This document shows positions 36,656 through 48,400 of a stretch of 64,000 nucleotides of DNA, one piece after another. A program made the translations under genes and the position numbers. Under the pieces are notes generated by a model. It was not told the origin of the DNA. It did not search any database and was given only the letters and a program-made list of their open reading frames with translations. Positions within the stretch are counted from its first letter, which is position 1. The number at the start of each line of letters is the position of its first letter. This stretch comes from Brachionus koreanus (Eukaryota; Rotifera; Eurotatoria; Ploima; Brachionidae), in assembly GCA_016987375.1 (NCBI GenBank), contig PJRA01000263.1, forward strand, positions 1,708,417-1,772,416. Reading direction: 5' to 3'.

Positions 36656-36835
36656 TTTTATAAAATTTCCAGAATTGACTAAATTATGTAATTTTACATT
36701 ATTTTAATGTAAGCTTACGTAATCTTACGTTAATTTTAGTTGGTAAGAATATTTAATTTTACGTAAAATTACATAAGCTTACATTAAAATAATGTAAAAC
36801 TACGTAATTTAGTCGATTCTGGAAATTTTATAAAA
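36656..36835. repeat. 180-bp foldback element with about 65-nt inverted arms
   Basis: The left arm begins TTTTATAAAATTTCCAGAAT and includes a long TTACATTATTTTAATGTAAG stretch. The right arm is the reverse complement over about 65-70 nt with only a few mismatches. The short centre (about 36728-36763) repeats TTACGTAA-like words. The form is that of a MITE or foldback element; no target-site duplication is obvious. Confidence 0.85.
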
Positions 36836-37259
36836 ATTGAAGAAAATAAAAGTAATTACAAAAAACTTCAACTTCAACGTCATCTGTCTCCCCTAAGAGT
36901 GCCCGTTAAAGGGTTTTGAGTTAAGAAAAACAAGGAAATTTATATTGAACGTTTATTTGGTAATTATTAAGCAACAAATTACTGTTCAAATATAAATAAG
37001 CATTGTGTGGTTTTTGTACAATAAAAGAAGAGAGAATTTGTAAAAAATGCAATTGACGGTTGGTGTCTCTTTTAAAGTAAAAGAAGAGACTAAAATTTAA
37101 TAATTTATCAATTTTATTCAATAAATTTAAACTTAAAATATATGATTTATACTTTATTTTTTATTGTTTTGTTTTGGTGATTCTAGTGTTGATTTAAAAT
37201 AATAATATTATTAATAAAAAAATTTTATTATTAGGGATAACAACAGAAAACATTAATCT

Positions 37260-37612
37260 TTAATTAAATATGATTGTTATTTTAATTTTAATGGGTGTTT
37301 TTCTCATTCCACAATTTCTTTTTTCTTTATAGTATGTTTGAAAATATGTTGAACCAATACAATGTGCACAATTAAGCACATATATAGATCTATTATTACC
37401 ATCATCCTCCAATGAATTAGAATTTATATAATCAAAACATATAATACATTTTCAACTTCCCTCAACAGATCGACCTTTGGAATTTGCTTCAGTTTCCTTA
37501 ATTTTCATTTCCATTATTTCAATGTATGCCAAATGTCTATCAATTTTCCATTTGCGTTAGTTTAGCCATTATTGGTTCATCAGACGGCTGTAGCAGTAAG
37601 TCTTGAAATATT
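37260..37612 (-). pseudogene. broken RING-finger gene (coiled coil plus C-terminal RING)
   Basis: The minus strand reads EIFQDLLLQPSDEPIMAKL and, after a frameshift, a coiled-coil-like KIDRHLAYIEIMEMKIKETE. Then comes an in-frame TGA just before CIICFDYINSNSLEDD, and later VLNCAHCIGSTYFQTYY and EKRNCGMRKTPIKI. The last parts follow the C3HC4 RING pattern (CxxC, CxH, C, and CPxC near the end), but two zinc cysteines are replaced: Tyr in STYF and Arg in CGMRK. One frameshift, one stop and two lost ligands argue for a pseudogene. The reading frame ends with TAA at 37260. A charged minus-strand frame upstream (38326-38526) may be a severed 5' part. Confidence 0.6.
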
Positions 37613-37704
37613 TCAAAAAATAAATATTTAAAATATTTTAGCTTTCAATGTTTGATTTAATTGGCGGCCATAATATAATTTGAAAAATTGGACGAAATTG
37701 CCCG

Positions 37705-38217
37705 AAAAAAATATAAGAACCAAGTTTTTAAAATTTTTATCAATAATATAATATCAATAATTATTATAATAGAAATAGGCCATTCGGAACACCTTTACCT
37801 AAAAATGACCACTGTCCTTTGATGTTATTATAGTTAATGTACATGTTTAATAGTTTTTTTTTTAGAGCAAAAAAAACTGATTAATATGAGATCTTGATCA
37901 TGCTAGGTTAAAATTTGAAAATATTTGGATTGTCGTTTCGCAAGATATGACAAAAAATACATGGCTACATAATATTTTTGAAGAAATTCAAAAAATCAAA
38001 TTTGAGTGTTTTTTTTTATAACTTTTGATCAAAAAGTCACAAAGAAATGATCAAGATCTCATATTAATCAGTTTTTTTTGCTCTAAAAAAAAAACTTTTA
38101 AACATGTACATTAACTATAATAACATCAAAGGACAGTGGTCATTTTTAGGTAAAGGTGTTCCGAATGGCCTATTTCTATTGATAAAAATTTTAAAAACTT
38201 GGTTCTTATATTTTTTT
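37705..38217. repeat. 513-bp foldback element with nearly identical arms of about 170 nt
   Basis: The left arm (37705 to about 37902) and the right arm (about 38050-38217) are reverse complements with a single substitution seen (TTTAATAG versus TTTAAAAG). The left arm also has one 24-nt A/T insertion after TTTTTATCAAT. Shared words include GGCCATTCGGAACACC and GACCACTGTCCTTTGATG. The central 150 nt are unique A/T-rich sequence. Such identity indicates a very recent inverted duplication, a young foldback transposon, or an assembly artefact. Confidence 0.9.
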
Positions 38218-38325
38218 AATTATTAGATAATATTAAATAACTGTACAAAATTTGGTTAAATTCAGTCAATGGGAACATATTTTTTTACCTTAACAAACTT
38301 TTGAACATACTTTTTTGAACACCCG

Positions 38326-38526
38326 TTATTTCCAGTTATTTTTCTCAAATAAATCCATTAAATTCTTGAACGGAACTTGATATATTTCATATCGAGTTGA
38401 TTTTAAACTATCAATTTTTTCGTATGAATCTTGCCGATTTTGTCTAGGATCAGGGTGCTTTAAAGTATTCATGTTATTGCTTATGCTTTTCAGTTTCCAG
38501 TTTTCGTTTATCTCTTTATATTTCAT
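38326..38526 (-). CDS. uncharacterised charged reading frame
   Basis: The frame starts with ATG at 38526, encodes 66 residues (including LKHPDPRQNRQDSYEKIDSL) and ends NNWK. The composition is protein-like for this genome. It lies upstream of the broken RING gene in the same orientation, separated from it by the foldback element. A split gene is therefore possible, although a stop closes this frame before the element. Confidence 0.3.
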   Translation of the reverse strand: MKYKEINENWKLKSISNNMNTLKHPDPRQNRQDSYEKIDSLKSTRYEIYQVPFKNLMDLFEKNNWK

Positions 38527-38937
38527 TTTATTTTCTCCATTTATCGCTATTAATTGTAGTTAGCTTTAATTGTTAATGGTAACTTTAATCGCTAATTGCA
38601 ATTGTAGTTTGGTAGTTAAAGGTTACTATTACTTTCGGATTTTTATCTCTATTTAGTAAGTCGGCGATTAATTTATTTTTTTTGATAATAACGTTGAAAT
38701 TCGAATTTGAACGAAACACTTTCTAGTCCAAGTTTTTGTGACAATAGTTTTATTAAATATTTATCATTTTTTATTGATACGACTTTTTTTATTTGTTCGA
38801 AGAAAACTTGAATTCTTCAAATTAAACGCTGATGCTAATTTCGGCTATTTTTTACATTTTATAAAGATAAAAAGATTTTAAAAAATTTAAATTTTAAATT
38901 TCTCAATCAGAATTTATGGATAGTTTTGATTGAAAGG

Positions 38938-39106
38938 TACCAACTCCCTTTTAATTGTGTTAATTTAGGTCAAATCCCCTTTAAATTGTGTTGTTTTGTG
39001 ACCAACTCCCCTTCAATTTTGTTAGTTGACAGGAGTTAGTCCCACAATAACATAACTGAAGGGGAGTAAGTCCTAAATTAACACAATTAAAAGGACTAAC
39101 TCTCGT
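38938..39106. repeat. compound tandem and inverted repeat (ACTCCCnTTnAATTGTGTTA units)
   Basis: Three head-to-tail units of roughly 30 nt on the left (CCAACTCCCTTTTAATTGTG, then CAAATCCCCTTTAAATTGTG, then CCAACTCCCCTTCAATTTTG) face inverted units on the right. These include CCTAAATTAACACAATTAAA, followed by AGGACTAACTC. The whole can fold into a long hairpin. The origin is unknown. Confidence 0.75.
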
Positions 39107-39114
39107 TCAATTTT

Positions 39115-39370
39115 TTTCATCAATCACTTTCATAGTCCAATTTGGTTGATTTCCAATTCAGCCTGAACTACTCGACACCTCTATTTTTAATAAACCCTTT
39201 TTACAACTCTCCACAATCCCCACTCTTAATCACACTTGAAAATCAAGTTGATTTTCATAACCAGCACACTCAGACACTCCTAAAAACACTTTTATCTCAC
39301 TTTTTTTCATCAATCATTTTGAGAGTCCAATTTGGTCTAAGCCATTTCAGCCTAAACACAAAAACGTCCT
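39115..39370 (+). repeat. degenerate direct repeat, about 185-nt period
   Basis: TTTTTTTCATCAATCACTTT with AGTCCAATTTGGT at about 39115-39150 recurs as TTTTTTTCATCAATCATTTT with AGTCCAATTTGGT at about 39300-39336. A TTCAGCCT motif follows at a similar distance in both. The plus-strand frame 39142-39411 crosses these repeats and is not supported as a gene. Confidence 0.55.
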
Positions 39371-39811
39371 GGACATCCAACAACAACTTTTTTGGTTATT
39401 TTTTTACGTAGAACTCATTCTGTGAAATTAAATTTTTATATTACTTGGTGTTTTTTTCTACTCTGCACTTACTCAATTTTATATATTTTTTAGCCCAGCC
39501 TAACGCCTCACTTGTTCATCGGACACAAAAACCAAATTGATTTTCTTAATCAGTACATTCAATTTACAAAAAACCTATTTTCACGAATTTTAATATATGT
39601 GCATAAAATTTAATAACAAACAAAAGCCAAAATGGTGTATATTTTTTAATAAACCATTTATTTATTGACCTTTTTGATTGAGAAACATCAAAGACTACTG
39701 ATTTATATAAAGTTTATTAGAGAAAAAAGTTTTTTAGGAAGCAAATATTCAATTTCTTCTAACCTATCCAAATCCAATATATTTCCCGTTTCAAAAAATT
39801 TATTATAAAAA

Positions 39812-40337
39812 ATTTATTCATTTATTAATTTATTTCTGTTATTATTTTTAACAGCGTTTTCAACTCTAGTCTCAAATAGACAAAAGGATCTAGTATTCTC
39901 TGGCAAATGTATAAAAAAAATTTCGTCTTTTCTGACATCCAACCTATTCAAAAAGTCATCCTCGTCTTCTTCTATTGGTGTGTATTAAAGATTAACTTTA
40001 ACTTAGTATCAAATAAACAAATATCCTCGTCGCTACACATTGGTGAAAACTTTACATTAGTCTAAATAGTTGGATTATTGGTCCCATAGGACCCCATTCG
40101 AACAGTTTGAAAGAAAGGACCCTGCAATTTTTCTGTGTTGCCATTAATAATTTAACTCATATGAAATTTTAACATTTTACTGTTGAAGTAAAATGTTGAC
40201 GTACATAATGACGAAATTTTTCACAAATTTAAATTTGTAGCACTGATTTGATAATAGATGTTTGCTCCACATGCATCATACAACCATTCTTTGAATAGTG
40301 TTTCATCCTTCCACAGTATTAGAAATTGAATTAGTTT
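39812..40337 (-). pseudogene. unrecognised broken coding region
   Basis: Reading the minus strand from 40337 downward gives coding-like stretches in changing frames. In order they are LILWKDETLFKEWLYDACGA, then FFQTVRMGSYGTNNPTI, then CSDEDICLFDTKLKLIF, then EEDEDDFLNRLDVRKDEIFF, then ENTRSFCLFETRVENAVKNN, ending INE and TAA. The composition is clearly protein-like against the A/T background, but stops and frame changes interrupt it. I recognise no family. It could be an intron-containing gene, a decayed gene or a mobile-element product. Confidence 0.45.
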
Positions 40338-43300
40338 CTAACAACGATCCTTAAACTGTTTGTGTAACAATTTAAATTACAAACAGTTTGCACACGACAC
40401 TATGTTTGTAATTTAATAAGGTTATATTTAAAGTTGAATTTGAAAACATTATTATAACTTTGGTTTAAAATAATGTTGTTTCTTTCATTTAAATATTAAT
40501 CGGCTTACTCTTTAATAAAGAGTGACCACTTTCAATTATTTATTTAGATTTTAATAAAAGATAACAAAAATAAAATTTGTTTAATTAACATAAAAACTCC
40601 AGAGAACGATTTATCAAACTCCTTTTATACTAACCTCAACGTGTGAATTTTATCACCATAAAACATTTTATTATGCCTATTCGAACGGCAAGCAGCCGAG
40701 ATGCAATTTAATAGAGAAGAACAAGAAAATTTTCAAAAGTCTCTTGTGATTTAGTGTTTTTATAACATGTGTATTAGAAATTTTTGAAACCCCGCCTTAA
40801 GTGAAGTTTAAAAAATTCTATTTCTTGTATTAAAAACTTTTTTTAATGTGATTCGACTTTCGTGTTGTTTAAAAAATGCTATTGTTTGTGATAAAAAATT
40901 GATTCGACTCTAGTATACATATGATGTTTAAACAACTATATTGTTTTTAAATTAACCATTTTGTTAATAAGGAATTGATTACGTATTGAAAAAATTTTAT
41001 TTTGTTTGTGTTTATTTACTTCAAAATTTACAAAGTATTAATGTAATTAAAATTGTAATTCTAAACTAGTATTTAATGCTTGATTTTTTAATAAAACAAA
41101 AAAAAATTTTTTTAAAAGCATCAATGACCGGGAGACAAAAACTATCGCAATATAAACTCTTTTTTTTATATTTTTAAAAAATCTTTATACATTAGGAAAT
41201 GGCTCACAGGTAGGTAAAATAGGGTTCCAAAAACTTTTTTCTTTTTAGATAAATACATGAGGTATTGTTATGTTTATTAAAAAATCAAACCATACCCAAC
41301 AAAATTATTAATCCGATTAAAAACTTAACCAATACAAAAAATTTATGACTATATTATTAAAATTTCAAACCAACCCCCAATTCTACACGAGTGTCGAATT
41401 TAAAATAAATACGGTTACCTACTTGCCCTATGGGTCGCATTTCGATTTTCATTTACGTATTCACTTGCTTCGACAGATTAACCCTATATTAATCCTAGCT
41501 CGAAAGTACCCCAAGTCATGTTTTATACCGTACCCGCTTTTTAAAAAACAGCTCATTGATAAATAATTGATTGGTGCTATTTTAATTTAGAAATTATCAA
41601 AAAAAATTTTTCTTTAATAGCTTAATTTATCCACATAAGAGTTGACAGCCTCGTATTCAAACCATTTTACATGGCTAAGATTTTTTCTAGTCACTTCATG
41701 TAAAAAAAAAGAAATTTAATATAAATTCAAAATTTTAGGTGCAATAAGAAAATTAGTAATTTATTTTCTCAGACTATACGTAATTGATAAAATTTTGAAC
41801 ATTTCTAATATTCATTAATTTGATTGAAATTAAATATTTGAATTCATCGCACAGGTGAATTAAGGCATTAAAATTTTCAAATAAATAAGAAATTTAGATA
41901 TGTTTTGATTATAAGTTTTATTGCAGAATTTTAAAAATAAACTTTCAACCTCTAGGATCAATTTTTATATCTGCAGGGCTCTGCAAAAAATTTATGCATG
42001 CAGAATTAAGCATGATACTTGTATACTTTACTTTGGTTAAACATGGTTTACCTAACTTTTATATGCATTAGATTTTCTAGTTAATACATGTACTATGTTT
42101 AAACATAGTCAAGTTAGGTTTAAACAGTTTCTTCGGAACTCTTAAAATTATTTGTTATAATCGAAACATCAAAAATAAAAAAAAAATTCTTCAAAATTTT
42201 AATAAAACAAAAATAAAATTTAAAAAAAAATTGAATTTAGCTAAGTTTGGTAAAAAAATATTCAATTATATCTCGGCTTCTAGAATATACGTTTATTTTA
42301 ATAGAAAAATATGAAAATTTTTTGAATTAATATTTATCGTCAATTGACAGATTAAGATTAGAATTTAAAAAAATTTATACTTTTATGTCATCTTTTTTGA
42401 AAAGAATAGAATTAATATAGAATTTTAAAAGAGATGGTTAAATTTATATCAACAAAAAATAGTAGCTTTGACTGAATACAGAGAAAGTTTCGAATCTAGG
42501 TTTATCGATTACCTGACTCCTTTTTTTTAATTGCTACCTAACATTTTCTTCTTTTTTTGCAGAACCTACGTTTACTAGTTTATTTTGTTTATTTTTATTT
42601 TTTTTATCTGAAAGAACACTAGCTCGATAAAGAAAATACAAATAAAAAAATGAAATATTAAGAATTAATGGGTTGATTTAGTTTTTGCTATTTCATACAT
42701 CAATACTTTTTCATCTAGTTGAGACTGAATAGAGTTCGTAAAAAGATCCAATGTTTGGTGTGTGCAAATTTTACTTACTTTTATTCTTTGAAACCTTTAT
42801 CTTGTTGATATTGATAGAAAATCTCAATCAAATTAAAACTAAAATTTTTTTAAATAAATTTTATTTCAAAATAAATACAAATTATCCTTAGTTTAATTTA
42901 TTGTCTATCAAGATTTTTTGTAACCAGGTCTTATCAAACCAATTGACAATTGACTAAAAATAAATATTTTATTCATAAACTCAAAATGTAAATTAAAAAT
43001 TGATGTCTAATAATCACCTGAGAAAAATTCTGGATATCTTTACCCTTTTTCAGTCACATTTTTCAATTTTAATTTTTTAAAGCACAAAGTCTAAAATTTT
43101 AAAGCATGCAAATTCAAAATTTTAATTAATTTTTTCATTTTTAAATTAAACAATTAATAAAATAACTAGTTTTTAGATTTAATTTAAATTTAACTAAAAT
43201 TATCTAAGATTGATGCACAGAGTTACCTAAGTTTTATATAAAAAAAATTTTTCATGATATCCAGGCTGAAAAAATATGATGAATTTTACCTGTAAATATT

Positions 43301-43490
43301 CTAAGTAACAAAAAAATAATCTAAGTACAATGATTCGGCTCGTGATAATTACCCAATTCGTTTTTTTAAATAAGAATATTCATCTGCTTAAATTGTGTTT
43401 TTTTAACCATTTTTCTGTGAAGCTTCGGTCTATAAAAGGTGATATTCTTTTTGATTTTTTTTTATATTATTTTCAAATGCTTTATAAACA

Positions 43491-44467
43491 ATGCCTCTTT
43501 CCGAGACAGGTTCTCTTTCGATCAACCAAAACGAAGAGTCAGATACCGATTTTGAAAAAACAACAATGTAATTTTATTTTCTCCTTTAAAAAACAAATAT
43601 TAAATGTAAAAAAAAATTAAGAAATTTACGCCGATTCTCTCGAAGATACATTAAGACTAGAAATTCGTTGGTCCGTGTATTTCTAGCAGAACTTTTGGGC
43701 ACGTTTATGTTTGTATTCTTTGGTTGTTCATCAGTAGCTCAATACAAATTGCTGAATAAAGCTAAAAATGATTCGGCAAGTTTTTTATTAGTGAATGCGG
43801 GATTTGGCTTCGGAATTTTGGCCGCTATTCTAACAGTTGGTAAAGTGTCAGGTAAACAATTATTTTGCTTTTATCTTTTTTTATTTTGAAAATAAATTTA
43901 GGTGCACACCTAAATCCTGCTGTTTCATTTGGAATATTTTTAGTTGGCCAATTATCTTTATTGAAATTGGTTATCTACATAATTGCTCAGTTTATAGGAG
44001 CTTTTATTGCTGCAGCAACGGTTTATGTCTTGTATTACAATGGCCTAACTACTTTTGGAGATAAGATGTACTCATTGGAAACAGCTGGCATATTCGGAAC
44101 GTATCCAAGACCTGAATTGAGCATTTGGGGAGGATTTTTCGATCAATTTATTGGAACGACCCTTTTTGTGACTGGAATAATGTCCGTGGCTGACAAAATA
44201 AGAGATCCATTGCCAAATAGTATGAGTGCAATTATGGTTGGCTTCCTTCTGTTTGTAGTGGGAAACTCAATAGGCTACAATGCTGGATTTGCTGTAAATC
44301 CTGCTAGAGACTTTGGTCCGAGATTTTTTACGTTCATAGCTGGCTGGGGATCACAAGTTTTCTCTGCTGGCAATTATTATTTTTGGATTCCATTAGTGGC
44401 ACCAATGTTTGGGTCATTGGCTGCGACAATTATTTATCTAATTTTTATTTCGAACCACTTGCACTGA
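43491..44467 (+). CDS. aquaglyceroporin (MIP-family channel)
   Basis: Three exons (43491-43567, 43622-43851, 43902-44467) with introns of 54 and 50 nt give 290 residues. A hydrophilic N-terminus (MPLSETGSLSINQNEESD) leads into six membrane helices and two half-helices. The first pore motif is AHLNPAVSF, starting at the exon 2/3 junction, and the second is GFAVNPARDFGPRFF. The Asp right after the second NPAR is the classic mark of glycerol-conducting members (AQP3/7/9/10 type) rather than water-only aquaporins. The start codon was placed on exon 1, because the long frame opening at 43668 lacks both an ATG and the N-terminus. The role is facilitated diffusion of water, glycerol and small solutes across membranes. 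Confidence 0.94.
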
Positions 44468-45461
44468 ATTTTTATTTTGGAAAAACTTTTTAATTAATTA
44501 AATTTAGAAAAAAAAACTAATTCTTTTTAATTTTTAGTTTGATTATTTTCTTTCTAAACAATAGCTATTTAATAAAAAATATTGGTAAAATTTATTTTGA
44601 AAAATTTTTAAGAAAATCATACTTAAAAAAATAAGCTATTCTAAAATCATTTAAGTGCATGAATTTATCAAAATAGTTTCAACCGAATCAAGTTATTCAG
44701 ATATAATTTTGAGCTTAAATATTTTTAAATAACAAATGCAATTTACAACCTACAGACTTCTCAAAAATGAAAGAAAAATACTTAAATTCTCAGAATCAAT
44801 CAATATAAATATGATAAATATAAATGGCACAATTGATGAAATACACCATTGTTTACTATGTCTGTAGTACTATGCGTGTGAATTACTTAATATATATATG
44901 TTTGTTTAATTCGATTTTGGTCATCCTTTATTCAGTAATGATTTTTATCTAAATAATTTTAAATTAAACAAAGGTGATGAACTCAAATATTTGAATTTTA
45001 ATTTAAATTCAGATCTTGAATTCAAAATTAGAAAACACGAGGGGTTTTTAGACGCCTTTTTAAAAGATTAAAAGATTGTTTTTTGATTGAAATAAAATTT
45101 TAAAAATAGATTTTAAAAATTTAGCATCTTGTTTTTAGTTCTTGAAAAATTTAAATGTCAGAGGTTTTAAAATTTTTTAAAATTTAAAATTATAAAATTT
45201 TAAATATTATGATTATGATTTAAAGATATTGTTTTATTTTTAAATGAAATTCATAGCTTGAGGTCCACTAAGTACAATACTTACAATTTTCCTTTTCTTT
45301 TACTTACAATTTTAAAATTTTTTTTATGTTTAACTAATTTTTATTTTTACTTCTCCTAAAGGAAGTGGTTAATTAAATTCAAATAAATAAATTTATTAAA
45401 ATAGTTAAATAATTTATTAAATAATTCGAATTTGGGTATGAAATAAATATTTTGTTTGGTT
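44468..45461. other. 1-kb spacer between convergent genes
   Basis: A/T-rich sequence between the aquaglyceroporin and AXDND1 3' ends. It contains one dispersed retroelement tail (44812-44889) and nothing else that I can support. Confidence 0.6.
44812..44889 (+). repeat. dispersed 70-bp retroelement tail, copy 2
   Basis: Same core as at 16266-16341 (AAATGGCACAATTGATGAAA), ending GTGAATTACTT and followed by (TA)n. A short internal duplication around CTATGTCTGTAGTACTATG distinguishes this copy. Confidence 0.75.
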
Positions 45462-48400
45462 TCAACTGTTTTTTTCCAAGGCTCTTATTCTTGTTAGAGC
45501 CTGATTCAGTTGAGCCTCAAGATCAGCTACTTTTTGCTCGGCATCTTGCGCTCTTTCTTCTGTAGAACTAAAATTTTTTTATTTAAAAAAAAACAAATTT
45601 ATAAATTAGAAGGAAAATAATAATTACATTAAATCATTTTGTAGATTTTCGATCGTTTTATATGCATTGAAAACAGTCGATTTAAGCTCCTTTTCACTCA
45701 AATCATTCGAGTCATCGTAAGTTAAATTGTCTAAAAATTTATATTCTGTATTTGAGTCATTAGCGATAATCTCAAATGTAGGTGAGCTTTTTTTAGCTAA
45801 TATTTCAGTTGAATTTTTGTCATTTAGGTCAATTTTTTCTCTTTCGTTATATTCTTTCGCGTCCTGTTCAGATTCTTCGTTTTCTTCACCATCATCATAA
45901 TTATCATCTTCATCCTCATTATCATCTTTCTGTTCGTTAAAGTCTAATGAATCTAAATTGCTCTTTTCTCTTGACTCTGCAGTCGATAAATGTCCTAATC
46001 TATCACTTAAAATTTTACGATGACTTTTCTCCCCATTTAGCTCGGAGACCATTAGTTTTAAAGAAAAATTCCATTCTTTGACTTCATTTTTGAAATTTTG
46101 AATATTTTGAAATTCTTTTTCATATTTGCTTTCTTCATTAGACTTTCGATTGTTTTCGTCCTCAGTTATTATTATGTTACATCGACTAAAATAATTATTT
46201 TATTTTATTTTTTTCTCAGTTTTTTTTTATAAAAATACTCGGCTAAAGCCAAAGAAAATTTTTCTAATTTCTCTGAAATAGTGTGGCTAGTTTTTTCCAA
46301 TTCTTCTACAGATGAAATAGAGTCGTAAACAATTTTTTTAGCTTCGTCACTCAGACCCGGTCTATCGGGAGCTAACCGAATCAATGCTTGTACCAGCCAA
46401 TGGATCATTTTATGATGTATCGAATTAACTTCATCAACTATAAATCCATTCTGGCTATCAACATAATTGCTAAAATTCGCCATCCATTTATGCAAATCAT
46501 TCACTAAATCATCATGATCAATTCTTTAAATAAAATTTAATGTTTCATCTTAAAAACTATCATAAAGAATATTTTTAGATAAAAATGCTTTTGATTAATA
46601 AATAAATTTCGTTTAATCAAGAAAAGTTTTTCACCATTAAAATTAGGGTGAGTTAGAAAATTTTAGCGTTTTTTTTTTTAGCTTTTTATAAATTATCAAT
46701 GAAGAGAGAGATAATAATCAGAATTGGAAAGATCTGGGTTATATGCTTGATGAGAAAGAAGTTCGATCCCTTTCAACTCTTCTATCTATGCCATTGTTCT
46801 TCTAGCTGTATGAAATCTAGCTTTTGTTTGAATAAAAAAGGACATTTTACTTGAAGTGAAGCTTGATATTCATTCTGATTATTCAGAATAAAGTTATTTA
46901 TTTATACCACTAACGTTCGGAAGCAGTTCAAAGTATATGACTCCTTGAAAATTTAAATCAAATCACCGTTTTATCATAGCATCCTCTATCACCAATAGCT
47001 GAAATGGTTTAGATGGGTCTAGCCATTGATTTCTGTAATTATAATTTCGAAAAAGATCCATTTCTCATCAAAAGTAATGATCTGTTCATTTAGAGAAAAT
47101 TTATAAGTAGTTTTCAAATTATTTTCAATGTGCCATGTGGGACAGCTCACCAACGTCTGTTGGCTATGTTTTTGTGTTAAGGTCATTTGATGATTTGCGA
47201 GTACTAATTCTTCTTACTTTAAGCACATTTTAATCTTCTAATATACATATTTCACAAGTTATTACTATTGCTGATAAGGATTTATTAATATAATGCTGTA
47301 ACTTCACCAAAATTTCAAAATTTTTTGGATTTAATAAACAAAGAGTTGGACACATCATTTTGAAGAACATTCAATTCTGTTGATTTTAACACATAATATA
47401 ACATAGGTTTTTGAAATACAAAGATGCTAAAATCAAAAATATTCTACCTTTTTATTAAAATCTTATGAGTCTACATAATATCAATATATAAACTTAATTT
47501 TATAAAAAATTAAAAAGTAAAAATTTAAAAGGATACATTTATAAATTTTAAATTATAAATCATATTTTTAAACTAGATTAAATTTTAAGATTTTGAAATT
47601 TTCACTGGCATTTGATCTTAGTAATTAAATCAAGCATATTAAGATGATTTAATTAAATTAATAAATCAAATGAAAACGGTGTCTCTGTAAAACATACTTC
47701 ACAGATTGCTGATAATGCTACTAGGTGTTTTTTCCAATAAATAATGTAACATCGCCAAAATTTCAAAAATCTTTAATTTCAAAAAAATTTCTAACGTAAA
47801 ATGGTGTAATTAAAAATGTGATTAATTTGATTACGAAATTTTACGTTTTTCAATTTTTGACCGTTCCAAACCAATAAATTCTTATTCTACGAACTCTTTT
47901 CTCCTTGGATCAGACTTTTATTTTCTTCTATTATTCTTGGATCTGTTAAAAATTAAAAAACTTAAAATTTCGTAATCAAATTAACCACATTTTTTATTAC
48001 ACCAAGTTAATTCAAGTTTTTAGATCAAAAAAAGCTCTAATCAAAAATATAAAGAAAATTTTTAGATTTATTTGACTCAGCTTAATATTCAAATGAACTT
48101 GACAAAAGAACTAGAAATATTTCTAATATGAATTGTATGTAAATAACAAAATTTACATTTTATGTTCATCTTCTTTTTTTCCAGGAGGTGTTTCTGTTTC
48201 TTCTTTAAGAGGTTCGCCTATAGAATTTTGACATTTGTAACTTAAGTCTAAGCAGTCGTCCAAAGATTGAAAAAATCCTATCCATTCGTTTTCTGATAGC
48301 CTGAATTTTCCTCTGCTAGTCTCACTAATCATTTGAGAGTTTAATTTTTGCTGCCAATTATCCAATATATTGTTAAGTGTGTTAAGACTCCTGGAAACAC

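Larger units (their letters stand above)
34661..43490. other. 8.8-kb accessory region without an intact recognised gene
   Basis: The region combines several inverted repeats (36656-36835, 37705-38217, 38938-39106), a broken RING-finger gene (37260-37612), another unrecognised broken coding stretch (39812-40337), and short frames of uncertain status. From 41.6 to 43.4 kb only A/T-rich sequence and an 18-nt palindrome near 42092-42109 are seen. Local GC is higher around 36.2-36.5, 38.9-39.5 and 41.3-41.5 kb than elsewhere. Confidence 0.6.

Noticed and set aside
39142..39411. 89-residue plus-strand frame
   Set aside because: It crosses two copies of a direct repeat and consists mostly of pyrimidine-rich repeat translated by chance.
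41345..41566. 73-residue plus-strand frame, with coding-like stretches also on the minus strand
   Set aside because: Both strands look equally plausible, neither has a recognisable motif, and no start or splice context decides between them.
42038..42130. Inverted repeat around GGTTTACCTAACTT and an 18-nt palindrome ACTATGTTTAAACATAGT
   Set aside because: Arms are short and diverged, within what A/T-rich sequence can give by chance, apart from the small palindrome, which has no visible role.
43330..43620. 96-residue gene before the aquaglyceroporin
   Set aside because: Only 43491-43567, in a different reading frame, is supported, as exon 1 of the channel gene. The long frame itself is A/T-driven.
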